The notes: a model not told the origin generated them from the letters alone. A stretch of DNA of 64,000 nucleotides from Schizochytrium sp. CCTCC M209059 (GCA_000818945.1 KN805415.1:275-64274); one strand, 5' to 3'. Shown: positions 27,264-37,719, counted from the first letter of the stretch. Numbers and translations are program-made.

Positions 27264-30200
27264 ATGGTCGCATCGCAAATCCCTCCCAACACAAACCTCG
27301 ACGACTCCGCGCTCGCAGATGCTCTTCCCCCGACCTCGACCGAGGCAGCGGAGCCTCCAAGCGCGAAGAGCGAGAAGCGATCAGATCAGGCCAAGGCGTT
27401 GCAGCTCCCGCCCGCCCCGCTGGGACGCGCTCTCCGTCTGGCCGGCCGGTGTGGACAACGCAAAACGGCGCGGCGGGCGCGGCCAGAGCCAAATCCGGCT
27501 CCCGAGCGAGCAACCGACGCGCGGCGCGAGGCGATGGAGGACGGCGGCGAGGGCGGCCATGGCAGCGGCGGCAGCGGCAGCGGCGGTGGCGCAGCGCGCG
27601 CGACCGGGAGGAGCATACCTGTGCGCGCGATCCATCATTTGCACCATGCGGTCGACGACGACTCCTTGAGCGCGCTGGCCGGGCCTGCGGCGCAGGGCAG
27701 CGGCGCGGGAGGCATGGCTGCGAGCGGACCTGCGAGCGCGTCTTCGGCAGGATTGACAATGGCTTCCAGTGCGGCAAACGCAGCGGGTGCGTCGGGCGGC
27801 GCCGATCTCTTGATCCCAGGCGGCAACAGCAACGCGTTCGCTGCCAACACGGGTGTTGGCGTGAACGCCGCGCCGCTGGCTGTCCCGGGCGCCGGCTTGC
27901 AGGGGCGAAGGAGTGGGAATCCCTCGCCCGTGCACGGCCGCAAGTCGCCGCGAAATTCGCCACGCACGTCTCCCATGCCACGGACGTCCCCGGCGCATGG
28001 GCGCTCTGCATCGCCGTTGTACACGCGGAATTCGCCGCGGGCGTCTCCGGTGGCTGCATGGCCGCTGCAAACGCGCAACAAGAGCCCGCATCATCACGCT
28101 GCGACGACCTCGGCTAGCACGGGTGCGGCAGGGAAGTCCGCATTCAACAAGGTTAAGCCCAAGAGAGGTCAGACCGTCACGCCGCAAGGTAGCAACGGCC
28201 TCGTGCATCTTGGCCTAGCGCAGCAAGTCGGCACCGACGACAATGCAGCCATTGCTGCTGCATCTGCTGCTGCTGCTGCTTCTTCAGCGTTCACCTCGTC
28301 ATCGTCTGCTTCGACGTCAATTTCGTCGTCGTCGTCGTCGTCGTCATCATCCTCATCGTCGGCCTTGACCTCGGCCGCAAACTCGGCCTTTGCAGGCGTC
28401 GGCACCTCCGGGCGCTCGCTGTCGGCGTCTGCAGGCGCCGCGGGAGGCAGGCGTTCCTCAAGTCGTAGCCCTGTCATGATCTCCCACACCGCGCGTGCGA
28501 GACTTTCGCCGAGCCACAAAGCCTTCGTCACGGCGTTTTCGGCCGCAGCGGCAAATTCAAATCAGGGCACGCAGCAGAGCGCGAACAAGATGGCCTCGCG
28601 AGGGCCCACGTCGCCCGTGCTTATGATGGGGCCCAACAAGTCGAGTCACCAACGGCAAGACCCGACGAGCCGCGACATTGAATTTCTCACGCGCGGGAGG
28701 GAAGCATCAGGAGACGTTCTCGACGCGGGGGCACCCGCGGACGACCCTGGATTTGGCAGCGACAACGAGCTCAAAATGTACGCTTCAGGTCCCCTCGACG
28801 AGAGTGGCCGTCGCCGGCCGCCGAGCTCTTCGGCGTCCGAAACGGGAGGCGGGTTCGGAGGCACCCATCCGGGCAGCGGTGGACTTGCCTCGTCCACGCG
28901 ACCGAAATCTTGTACAGGCTCCTTTGCGCGCCAAATGACCTCGCCGACTTTTGATCACCGACAGCAAGCACATTATCAACAACATCCCCAAGTTCAACGC
29001 GGGGCACGTTTGCAGCACACGGAAAGTAGCGAAAGCAGAACGCAGGCAGGCGGCGCTCAGCAAACGCATGGCACTACCACGGCCGAATTCAAACGGCAAC
29101 CAACTGCTAGTTCGGCAACGACGAAGATATCAACAACACCATCCGACCTGCAGGAATCGCGAGGCAGAAATGGGCCCGGGCAGGGGGGCGTGCATCCCCG
29201 CTTGCGTTCAAATTCACTCGACTCTCCATTGCGTGCTCAGGCGCCGCGACGACAGCAGAAACAGCAACAGCAGCAACAGCTGCCCAGCAACGTTAATTGG
29301 TCCGCCAATTCGCAGACTCAACTTCAGCAGGCCTCGGCGCGAAGGCAGCAAATCCGTCTCAGCCAGCAACACACACTTCAAATGCAGCTCATGGAACACC
29401 AGCACAATCACCAAATGCAGCAACGTCAACTTTTGCAGCAAGAACAACAGGTCCTCCAAGACCAGTCTCTTGCGCCAAATCTGGCTCAGACGCAAGTTTG
29501 GGGCGCTACGAGCGAACAAGATCGCCAGAACACTTTGGCGGATCTAGACGGACTCACGCTCGAAGAAGTATTCGAGTACGAACGCAGATTGCATGAGCGC
29601 AAAGCGCAGCTCCTCCGGGAACGTGTTTTTGCGTCTCAGCCGCAAGGGACTACCTCGCGCCAGGGGTCGGAGGCAGGGTCGTCTCTACGCCCACGCGTCA
29701 GCAGTAGTGGCAGCATGGCGTCGCAAGAATTTGATTCCATGCTCGAGAATGAGTTTCTTGTTGAACCAGCAAACGGACCGCTTGGATCGCTTCCGCACCC
29801 ACGCGACCGCTGCGACAGCGGCAACTGCATTCTCGATGACATGGATGATGCCTGTGTTCCAGGCACCATGGATTTCGAAGAAGGGGAAGGTTTTGCTGTG
29901 GAGGTCCCCGATGGTGCGCGCGCTCCGAACGTGAAAATGTTTCGCTCCTGCGACAGGTCTGCCTCGGGCTACATCTCTCCGGGCTCGCTGGCTGGCTCCG
30001 TGGGATCAGCCACCACACCACTCTCTGTGGACCTGGAGGGTGACACGGTTGAAGAGATCCGCAACAAAATCTCCGAAGGCTGGGGCAAAAAGAATCTCAG
30101 CCGCTCTCCCGGAAACCTTTCTTTCGTGAGCAGCCTTGCTGTCAATTTCGATTCGCGTCCCACCGTGGCTCGGCTCAAGTCACCACCTTCGTCGCAGCTC

Positions 30201-30377
30201 GAGACTATGCGAAATCCCATTGAGAAATCCTCACTTGTTGCAGAACATTCCAACGGAATGGATAGTTTGCATAGCTCGCGATCTGCCTTCAGCCGTGCTC
30301 AAAAATCCGATGCATCCGCACCGCGAGGCGCTTCCCGTGAAAACATTCGCACACAGCGCAATAACAACTTCATTTGA
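27264..30377 (+). CDS. Unrecognised Ser/Ala/Gln-rich low-complexity protein
   Basis: 1037 residues, ATG at 27264, intronless. I do not recognise a family. In order: an Ala/Pro/Arg-rich start; a cluster of Ser-Pro and Arg-x-Ser-Pro repeats at about 215-265 (KSPRNSPRTSPMPRTSP), likely proline-directed kinase targets; poly-Ser near 343-370; a further disordered region; a Gln/His-rich segment near 664-735; a short conserved-looking helix near 757-795 (LADLDGLTLEEVFEYERRLH); and an acidic segment near 850-900. There is no signal peptide, membrane segment or catalytic motif. It may be a nuclear or RNA-granule scaffold, but that is only suggested by composition. It lies 246 bp upstream of the channel-like gene on the same strand. 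Confidence 0.75.
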   Translation: MVASQIPPNTNLDDSALADALPPTSTEAAEPPSAKSEKRSDQAKALQLPPAPLGRALRLAGRCGQRKTARRARPEPNPAPERATDARREAMEDGGEGGHGSGGSGSGGGAARATGRSIPVRAIHHLHHAVDDDSLSALAGPAAQGSGAGGMAASGPASASSAGLTMASSAANAAGASGGADLLIPGGNSNAFAANTGVGVNAAPLAVPGAGLQGRRSGNPSPVHGRKSPRNSPRTSPMPRTSPAHGRSASPLYTRNSPRASPVAAWPLQTRNKSPHHHAATTSASTGAAGKSAFNKVKPKRGQTVTPQGSNGLVHLGLAQQVGTDDNAAIAAASAAAAASSAFTSSSSASTSISSSSSSSSSSSSSALTSAANSAFAGVGTSGRSLSASAGAAGGRRSSSRSPVMISHTARARLSPSHKAFVTAFSAAAANSNQGTQQSANKMASRGPTSPVLMMGPNKSSHQRQDPTSRDIEFLTRGREASGDVLDAGAPADDPGFGSDNELKMYASGPLDESGRRRPPSSSASETGGGFGGTHPGSGGLASSTRPKSCTGSFARQMTSPTFDHRQQAHYQQHPQVQRGARLQHTESSESRTQAGGAQQTHGTTTAEFKRQPTASSATTKISTTPSDLQESRGRNGPGQGGVHPRLRSNSLDSPLRAQAPRRQQKQQQQQQLPSNVNWSANSQTQLQQASARRQQIRLSQQHTLQMQLMEHQHNHQMQQRQLLQQEQQVLQDQSLAPNLAQTQVWGATSEQDRQNTLADLDGLTLEEVFEYERRLHERKAQLLRERVFASQPQGTTSRQGSEAGSSLRPRVSSSGSMASQEFDSMLENEFLVEPANGPLGSLPHPRDRCDSGNCILDDMDDACVPGTMDFEEGEGFAVEVPDGARAPNVKMFRSCDRSASGYISPGSLAGSVGSATTPLSVDLEGDTVEEIRNKISEGWGKKNLSRSPGNLSFVSSLAVNFDSRPTVARLKSPPSSQLETMRNPIEKSSLVAEHSNGMDSLHSSRSAFSRAQKSDASAPRGASRENIRTQRNNNFI

Positions 30378-30623
30378 AGAGAATCATCAAATCATGTATG
30401 CTTTATCTACCGAAGTCGCTCACAGACAATTGCTTTCATCGAACGTCTCTCTCGTCACCACAACAAGTGTTCGAATGGTGCATATTCTACAACATCATCA
30501 AAGTGCTTCCAAGAGAAGAAAGACTTTTGAGGCAAAATTGCTTGCAGTGCTTGGCAGAGCCGCCGCAAGGCTCCAAGAAAGCGACGGCTGTTTGACAACC
30601 ACGGTAATCGCTTTTGAGAGAGA

Positions 30624-33131
30624 ATGCGGATTGGCCGAAGCGCGGTGCTCGTGCTGCTCGCGCTCATCACCCAGACCCTCGAGCACGCGAGGCGTACGGA
30701 GGCCTATGGCCTCCTCGGAGGTCTCGGCGAGGCGGCCACGGGCTCGCGCCCTGGTAGCGAAACGGGCGACGGTTCCGCAGCAGGTGGCGCCATCTCGCCA
30801 CAAGATCCAGTTGACGACGTCAAGCTCGAGCAGACCAAGGCGCTCGCGAGGATCGCGGGCGTCGACCGGCACGCAGAGCACTTTCGCCTCGTCAAGGTCT
30901 CCCCACGTCCTGGCGAGTCCGATGTGCGAAGCGAACTCAGCGAGATCGTCTTTACTTTTCGCAACGTTAGTCTAGAGACCAGGTCGACGACAGGAGAAGG
31001 CTTGCCGGCCCTCTTTGCGCACCTTGTCGACCAAGCCCAAAAAGCATCTGCTGCAGGGAGCAGCGGTGACGACGCAGACGAGAAAGTTTCTGAGGTCGAA
31101 CACTCGGAAGATGGGTTTTGGCTACGACTTGTTGGGGCAGGTGACAGGGCACAGACGCGAGTTGTCGCGGAGCATGACTTTCATCTCCAAAACCTCTGGC
31201 TCTCGCTCGATGATGATGACAATGGGAAATTGAACAACAAGGAAAACAGCGCTGATCAGGACGCCACGAGCGGAAAAGCCGATAGCAGCATGCCCGATAT
31301 CAAGGTACATGTGCAGCTCAACATTTCCAGCCTCGCCTACGAGCATACGTATCGCGTCGTCCTGTCAGACAATGTGAGAAAGGGCCTTACAGGCTTAGAC
31401 CTTAGCGACTGGACCTTTGCCACAGAACCCAAGCCAGACAACCTTGGTGCCGACACCCTTGTACAAATTGACCGTATCGCTGTCTATGGTGTTGGCATCT
31501 TCGTTCTGGATGTGGGGGGCGTTGACTTGCGCAAGGGTGTATTCAATGCAGACCTGCAGATCTTCTTGCTAAAGTACCATCTCGACTTTGAGAATGTCGC
31601 GACCGCAAGGCGCGAGGCAATGCACAGCAATCGGACCTGCAAGGACGTAGCTCATGGCGAGCGTTTCCAATTCATTCGTGGGGAAGCGGCAAAATCGCTC
31701 GAGTCCACATTTAACTTTATCAACGCTGCTACAAAGACAGTGCCCGAGCTTGTCTTTGCACACGATGCCGTGGAAGCCTTTGATCACTTTCGTGTACGTT
31801 CGTCGTGGACCTTTAGTCCAAAGGTCGCCGATTATCCGTTCCAAGACCAGGACATGTCTGTGCAACTTGAGATTGCGGGCCAGTCCGTCACACGTGAGCC
31901 CACAGCCATTCTCTGCATGCTCGAGACCTTTTCTGGATTCGCACAGAACCTTTCCTCGCTTGCACTTTCCGAAGCAGACATGCGCGCCGGACATCCTACG
32001 TATACGAGCCACTTTACGATTTCTGAAGAACGACGTTGGCCGCCGCTATCAGGAAATTTCATTCCTCCGTATCGCTTTCCCCATGATGCGAGCATTGCGC
32101 GCCAGCCCATGCGCACCTCCTCGCGTCTCTCATGGGTCGTCAGTTTGCACAGACCCTATATCATTGGCGCGCTCGAGCTCGCTCCGGCGCTCTTCGTTGC
32201 AGCGTCAGCTCTCATTTCGTACTTTTTGCCGCTCAGTGAGCTACGGTCGCGGCTCACGACATGCACGACCTCGTTATTAGCCGCAGTGGTCCAACATTCG
32301 TCGTTGCGAAGTCGCATTCCGGAGCGTGCGGCCGTCACGCACGCAGATCTTGCCATGCTTGTCGTCTATTCGCTCATTCTGCTCTCAATGTTCTCCACTG
32401 TGCTCGTCTCTGTCGTTGTGCATCATCGCAGGCTCTCTGTATTTGCAGACAAACTCAATACTGGCTTGCGCACCTTTGGATTACTCTCGCCGCTCCTGTT
32501 TTTGGTCTTTCCCCTTGGTCACAGCCGAAGTGCGGCAGCGTGGCTCACTGTTCTCGTCCTGATTGCGTCCACAACGTATCTGATGCATTCGTGCATGAAC
32601 TCCTGCGCGTCGCCCACTCCAGCTCCATCGAGACCCAAAGGTTTGCTCCGTCGCGGACTCTTGTGGTGTTGCAAGCGAGCTGCATCGCAAACGCAGCATC
32701 TCTACGCGCCTCTCCAAAACGTGCAGACCACTGCTGTAGTTGCATGGTCTGCAGCAGATGTTGCGACCTGGGTCGAAATGCTCGACTTGCCGAGCTCAAC
32801 AGAGGCTGATCGCAAACGGTATGCAGATGCCTTCTTCGGAGAAAGAGTTGATGGTGCGGTCTTGCACAGACTCGACCTTGGGGCCGTGCGCAGTCTTCGC
32901 ATTCCCTTGGGACACAGCATGCGCATCCATGATTCGATTGTCGCTCTCGTGGCCGGCGCGGATGTCGACGACGGCAGTTCCGATGTTTTTACACGAGAGG
33001 AGGGCGGGCCGGAAGAAGATGAGAGCGAGTCACCGTCTTTTGCCTCGCAGCACAGCGCACGTGAAGACCCGGCTCAGGTTCATGTAGAAATGATACCACA
33101 GCGTCGCAACGCAAATCTCGCGCCTTCTTGA
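30624..33131 (+). CDS. Pentameric ligand-gated ion channel-like protein with N-terminal Ig-like and C-terminal SAM domains
   Basis: 835 residues, ATG at 30624, intronless. A signal peptide covers about 1-27. Residues 88-268 look like a Big_5/SbsA-type beta-sandwich: LVKVSPRPGESDVRSELSEI, later HTYRVVLSDNVRKGLTGLDL and WTFAT. Residues 275-510 resemble a pLGIC ligand-binding domain: DVGGVDLRKGVFNADLQIFL, FSPKVADYPFQDQDMSVQLE (the YPFxxQ 'cys-loop' position, without cysteines, as in prokaryotic channels), and the pre-TM1 RLSWVVSLHRPYIIG. Helices follow: TM1 513-536, pore-lining TM2 about 542-562 ending RSRIPERA (compare the conserved M2-M3 Pro), TM3 575-600 ending VVHHRR, and then two hydrophobic segments at 617-632 and 636-655. 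A SAM domain sits at 706-778 (WSAADVATWVEML, then VDGAVLHRL). It is probably a plasma-membrane receptor channel; ligand and ion are unknown. AATAAA lies at 33192-33197. Confidence 0.8.
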   Translation: MRIGRSAVLVLLALITQTLEHARRTEAYGLLGGLGEAATGSRPGSETGDGSAAGGAISPQDPVDDVKLEQTKALARIAGVDRHAEHFRLVKVSPRPGESDVRSELSEIVFTFRNVSLETRSTTGEGLPALFAHLVDQAQKASAAGSSGDDADEKVSEVEHSEDGFWLRLVGAGDRAQTRVVAEHDFHLQNLWLSLDDDDNGKLNNKENSADQDATSGKADSSMPDIKVHVQLNISSLAYEHTYRVVLSDNVRKGLTGLDLSDWTFATEPKPDNLGADTLVQIDRIAVYGVGIFVLDVGGVDLRKGVFNADLQIFLLKYHLDFENVATARREAMHSNRTCKDVAHGERFQFIRGEAAKSLESTFNFINAATKTVPELVFAHDAVEAFDHFRVRSSWTFSPKVADYPFQDQDMSVQLEIAGQSVTREPTAILCMLETFSGFAQNLSSLALSEADMRAGHPTYTSHFTISEERRWPPLSGNFIPPYRFPHDASIARQPMRTSSRLSWVVSLHRPYIIGALELAPALFVAASALISYFLPLSELRSRLTTCTTSLLAAVVQHSSLRSRIPERAAVTHADLAMLVVYSLILLSMFSTVLVSVVVHHRRLSVFADKLNTGLRTFGLLSPLLFLVFPLGHSRSAAAWLTVLVLIASTTYLMHSCMNSCASPTPAPSRPKGLLRRGLLWCCKRAASQTQHLYAPLQNVQTTAVVAWSAADVATWVEMLDLPSSTEADRKRYADAFFGERVDGAVLHRLDLGAVRSLRIPLGHSMRIHDSIVALVAGADVDDGSSDVFTREEGGPEEDESESPSFASQHSAREDPAQVHVEMIPQRRNANLAPS

Positions 33132-33414
33132 TTTGCCAACAGCCGTATCATCAAACAAGCTCTCACACAAAGAGAACGACAGTCTATGAACAATAAATTT
33201 GTTGACATGAGTTTCCATCTTTTCCTCTATTAAAGTTCGTGAACTAAGAATGCGTGGCTGCGGCAACCACGAAGAGACATTTTCTCATTTTTACGGTGTG
33301 ACTGCGTGATAGGCCTACGTACACATGCATGAAAAACAAAATGTTGATTCACTTTTAGAATTCGCCCATTCGTAACTGTGATATCTCTATTTCTTCGTGC
33401 AGTGAGGAGGGAGG

Positions 33415-35791
33415 CTATTGGAAAGATTGCGAAGTGTCCGCGGCAGCAAGGAGGCGGTCCATGCGTGGCAGCTGCTCGTCATCAGGGACTGGCTTGCGCA
33501 GGTTTGGCGAAAGCTTGAGCGAGTTGACTCCTCCTCGATCATCGCCAACCAGGAGCACGGGTGCCACTGATGAGAAGGCAAGGTGGGTGAGCTTTGCGCG
33601 CTTGACAACCTTTTGCTCGCACAAAGGCTCGTGCTTGTTTTCGTTGAGATCGAAAACGTGAATCTTGCCGCCGCTTGTCACTGCAGCGAAAACGGTCGAT
33701 GAATACGGTGCCCAGGCCACCTCGCCGACAGGGTTGCCCAGGTCGAAGCTCATGATGGGGTGCGGCAAGTTGTGGTCCCACAGCTTGACGGTCCAATCCG
33801 CAGAACAGGACAGGAAAACGCGAGGGTGAAATGGGTTCCACGCCACGGCGTAGACGGCCATGTGATGACCCTCGTAAGTCTGCAGATACTGCCCACTGTA
33901 CGACTTGCTACACTTGGCAACCATGCCTTCCTCAGTACCAATGAGAAAGAGATGTTCTGATTTCGTGTTGAATGCAAAGCAGCATCCTCCCGCCAGACCG
34001 GCGAGTGTCGCATCTTCGTCAGCCTCGTCCTTATCGTTGAGCATCAGCTTAAGCTGCATCATGGGTTCCATTTTGAGCGAGGACTTGGACATGGACCAGT
34101 TTGCGACCTGGCCGTCGGAGCTGATCGAATAAAAGCTCGGCTCTTTGGCGACCTCCTCTTCGGTCCACTTGACTCCGTACACGGGGTCCGAATCTGCGTG
34201 ATGTCATCGTTTCGCGCATGTGCATTTTTCGTTTCGTGAGTACACTCGTTCACTCTCTCCTCCTTTTTTTTTTTTTCCTTTTTTTTTCTTTTCTCCTGTT
34301 CCTGGTCCTACTCTTGTATCCCTGTTCTCTCCTCCCTTCCTCCCTCCTTTCGTTCCCCAAGGACGGATATGAATGAAACGAGATCATCCATGGCTTGGGC
34401 GACAACTTACGTTTTCCAGTCTTGATGGTAGAAATGTATATGGGCTTGTTCAGCTTGCTTCGTACGTCAAAAACCATGACCGTACCGTCATAGCAACCGA
34501 CGGAAAGAAGCGCGCATCGCGCCGACTGAGGGTGAAAGTCAACACTCATGACGCCTGATTCAGTTGTGAACGAGTATTCTGGCGCAGAGGTGTTCTTGAG
34601 CGAATAGCAGCAAACCATGCCGCTACCCTGACGCATAAAGTCATAGCTGCCATAACCCACGGCAAAGAGGTCTGGAAGAGCAGGGTTCCAGCAAATCGAC
34701 GTCACTTGCTTGCGCTTGACGCGATCATGCGAGAATCGCCAAAGTGGAAGTAAACTACCCTCGCCGTCCCGAAACTGGTCGCTCTGATCTTCCCAGTACT
34801 TGTAATCCTCGTAAATCTCGAGCTCAGCATTCTGGTTAACCATGCGCTCGAGAATTTTGAGCGACTTGCCCATCTCCTCGCCATGAACAAGGTCGCCCTC
34901 CTTGGTCGTACGCGTTTTCTCTTCACTGGTCCCGGGTTCGCCACCGTCCAAGCTCGAGAGCGAAGACGTCGCGGAGCGTCCATTCTTCTTCTTTTTCTTT
35001 TTGGCGGCCGCATTCATGATTTCTTGGTCCTTGATGTTTTCCAAGAACTTGGACACGTACAGATCGTAGATTTCCCACTGCGTAACGGACTCTTGGTAGT
35101 GTCGCAGCTCAGGCGGCTTTGTGCTCACGCCCCGTGTCTTTTTCGGATTGTTAAACGTTTGCGCGGCGCGGTCGCTATAGTTAAACTGGTTCTTGGTGAT
35201 CTCCTTGGGCGCAGCGAGGGGAGCCGCCGCAGTCGTGGCAGGCAGACTGGGGATGGCGACCCGCTCGGGCGCGGTGGGATCCTCTTCGCCAGAGGGCGCT
35301 GTCTCGGCCCCGGTAGCAGATCCCATGCTTGGTGCGCCGAGGCCAGCGGAATCATCCTCTTCATCTTCGTCTGCGGCCCTACGCTCTTGCTCGCGGCGCT
35401 TCTCGGTAACCTCGCGCGTCCAGGCTATTTGGGCCTGAGCAAGCTGACTTTCCTTGTGTAGCTTGCTGCCACGCATATCCATGTGCACCATGAGTTCTTG
35501 ATATTGCAGCGGCGGCTCCTCGACAAACTGCGAGCGGGAGTAGTCGTACTTTTGCGAATTCGTGGGCACATTGGGGTTCTTGTTTCGGAGGACAATGGGC
35601 TCTGCTGGGGCTTCGAGCTCCTCCGCACTCAGCTGCAGCTGCTCGCTGGGCGCGATCCACTCTACGCGTGGCTCTTCGAAGCCCATGCCCCAATCTCCGC
35701 CGCCACCGCCGTTTCCATCGCCATAGTCACCGTCGTGGTCGCCGTCGCCGTCGTGCTTGGCCCTCTTGCCCTTGTCCTTGCCCTTGCCCAT
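33415..35791 (-). CDS. DNAI1: Axonemal dynein intermediate chain 1 (outer arm, DNAI1/IC78/ODA9) homologue
   Basis: join of 35791..34411 and 34193..33415 on the minus strand, 719 residues. The 217-bp intron (34194-34410) has donor C|GTAAGT and acceptor ACGCAG|AT and completes a His codon in TGK-H-SDPVYGVKW. Exon 1 starts at the ATG at 35791 (MGKGKDKGKRAKHDGDGDHD) and carries a charged N-terminal half with the dynein-binding region and the first WD repeats. Exon 2 has FFCGTEEG-class family blocks: HLFLIGTEEGMVAKCSKSYS, WNPFHPRVFLSCSADWTVKL, VAWAPYSSTVFAAVTSGGKI and LLVGDDRGGVNSLKLSPNLR. These match DNAI1 almost word for word. It builds the base of the outer dynein arm, so the organism should have a motile flagellated stage. 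The intron holds A-rich tracts on the coding strand. Confidence 0.93.
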
Positions 35792-36282
35792 GGTTTTCTT
35801 CTTCTTTTTTCTTTTGTCCACGACCTGCGCGAGGTGCGCTTACCTCCTCTCTGGCCAGCAAAGGTCCACGCGGCCGTGCCCTTCACGCTGCGGTGTGGCT
35901 TGGAGACTTGCCGCGTAGCGTCCGACGCAAGCGTCTGAGCGCATGCAGCTGGAGACTTGGACTTGGAAATGGCAGACTTCGAGTCAGAGTCCAGGTCCGA
36001 GTCTTCGAGTCTTCAACGCTGCTCAACGGTCGGCCGCTAAAATGGGTTCCGGAAATTGGGGTTGTCCAGGTGCCTTACCACTAGGGGCAAGCGTGAACAC
36101 GAAAAGGAATAAGTGCCAACAGACAGAGAGACAGACAGAAAGGAACAGTGAGAGCAGTCCAGGGCTTTTCTTATTGAAGAGGTTTCTTTCAGATGTCGCG
36201 AATGCGACGCAGGATAAACAGGTGCGCAGGCAAATTGGTCCAACGTTGAGTCACCACGTTTGTGGCTTACTCGGAGGATTTA
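35792..36282. other. Spacer upstream of the dynein gene
   Basis: 490 bp, with repeated GAGTC steps near 35980-36015 and a CAGACAGAGAGACAGACAG tract near 36120. It carries the DNAI1 promoter at its left and the 3' flank of the transporter at its right. No gene is seen. Confidence 0.45.
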
Positions 36283-37719
36283 TCAATACAAATTGAAGAT
36301 CTCGCACACAAGAGCTGCAAGAATGAGCGGCGAAAAGAGGCTACATTGAAAAACAATGTTCATCACCGTCGTCACTTGTTGCGCAAGCCCCTTGTTGTCC
36401 GGTAAGAGCTGAAAACTTAGCGTTTTCAGGTAGCCCGAAGAGGCGGAGAAGAGCACAATGTAGATGATAAGTAAGGTGTCGTTGCAAGGTATGACACCGT
36501 GTCCGAACGTGTAAACAAAGAACAATGGGAGAGACACGAGAAAGCGCAAAGCACTGATGCCCAGAAGTTGTCGTCGTGAGGAAATAATTTGCGGAAGGAT
36601 CACTGTCGCGGGCCTCGACGCTGCGTCGGAGAAGGTCTTGGCATAAAAAAGTACAGAAGCAAGGCGCGCTTGGGCGGCCTCGCCACCTTCGCTCGAAGGA
36701 ACAAAGGCATAAAAGGGAAAGACGAGCATGGAAGAAAAGATGGTGAAAAAAAGCGACAGCGCGCATTCTCGCGTAAGAAGAGCAGCCTCATACCAGGATG
36801 AGCGAGAATCTGCTTGGCTTCGAGTTCTGGTACTTGCGGTGGTGATGGTGGTATCGATGGTGGGGTTGGCGGGGGTTGTGTCGAGGATAAAGGTATCGCT
36901 ATCGTCGACATCAAAGCTTTCGACGGGCTCTCCCTGCATGAGAGGAGAATGCGAATCCTCGTTGTCCTCGAGAGGAATGGAAGTAGGCACAGCATCGTAG
37001 TCAGAAAGTCGAGCTACACAGCATCTTGCGAAGTAGAAGACGGCCAAGACTAAGCCCAGCGCAATCAGAGCAAGCATGATGAAAAAGGCGGAAACCACGC
37101 TGTCATGAGACATGGGATCCAAACCAGATATGAGCTTGGCAACGAGGCAGAGCAAACTTGAAGCCTGGTATCCGGAGAAGACCGCTGCCTTGAGCTTTGA
37201 GCAGCTCTCCTCGCTGGCATTTGCGGACAGCATCAGAATCATTTGTAGAGCGTACTCCAACGAGACAGTAGAGCAAACGCCGAGGACGAAGCAGATGAGC
37301 ACGAGGCTGGCAAAACTTTGATAAATGATAGGAATCACCAGGAGACCCAACGCTTCAGCGACAAAAGCTATCATGACAAGCGAAGCATCGCTCCATAGCT
37401 TTTTGCTCCGCCCGGTAAGATCCTTCGTAGCGCCGTCATGCTCCCGTCCCGCCTGCAGGGCATCGACACCACCATTGTGGCTTTCGGGACCAGTAACATT
37501 GTCCTCTTGGCTTACCCATTTGAGCCCAAAAATAACCAGCGCAGCAGGCAGTGAGGGCAAATACAGGGCGCACGTCAACCAAATGAAGGAGCTCCTGCCA
37601 AAGTGGACGGAAAAGAATCCGACGGCCGAGAGCACGGCATTGAGGCCAATTGACGACCCAAACCCGAGGCCGAGAGCTGCCGCGAGGGCGTCTACGCCCA
37701 CAACGTGAACCGCGTCCAT
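36283..37719 (-). CDS. Multi-pass membrane transporter, equilibrative nucleoside transporter (ENT/SLC29)-like
   Basis: 478 residues from the ATG at 37719, intronless. About 10-11 hydrophobic segments are visible, split by a hydrophilic central loop (roughly 220-290) rich in Asp/Ser/Thr, a layout typical of ENTs. ENT-like marks in the second half: VLFYAKTFSDAASRPATVIL stands where ENTs have the N-x-x-D-x-x-G-R block, RFLVSLPLFFVYTFG fits R-x-x-x-x-P-L-F, and FSASSGYLKTLSFQLLPDNK fits the N-G-Y-L-x-S-L block. The canonical Asn/Asp/Gly of that block are changed, so this is a divergent member. Substrates would be nucleosides or nucleobases if the family call holds; another major-facilitator group is the alternative. 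ATG choice: codons upstream are in frame but offer no earlier Met. Confidence 0.65.
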   Translation of the reverse strand: MDAVHVVGVDALAAALGLGFGSSIGLNAVLSAVGFFSVHFGRSSFIWLTCALYLPSLPAALVIFGLKWVSQEDNVTGPESHNGGVDALQAGREHDGATKDLTGRSKKLWSDASLVMIAFVAEALGLLVIPIIYQSFASLVLICFVLGVCSTVSLEYALQMILMLSANASEESCSKLKAAVFSGYQASSLLCLVAKLISGLDPMSHDSVVSAFFIMLALIALGLVLAVFYFARCCVARLSDYDAVPTSIPLEDNEDSHSPLMQGEPVESFDVDDSDTFILDTTPANPTIDTTITTASTRTRSQADSRSSWYEAALLTRECALSLFFTIFSSMLVFPFYAFVPSSEGGEAAQARLASVLFYAKTFSDAASRPATVILPQIISSRRQLLGISALRFLVSLPLFFVYTFGHGVIPCNDTLLIIYIVLFSASSGYLKTLSFQLLPDNKGLAQQVTTVMNIVFQCSLFSPLILAALVCEIFNLY

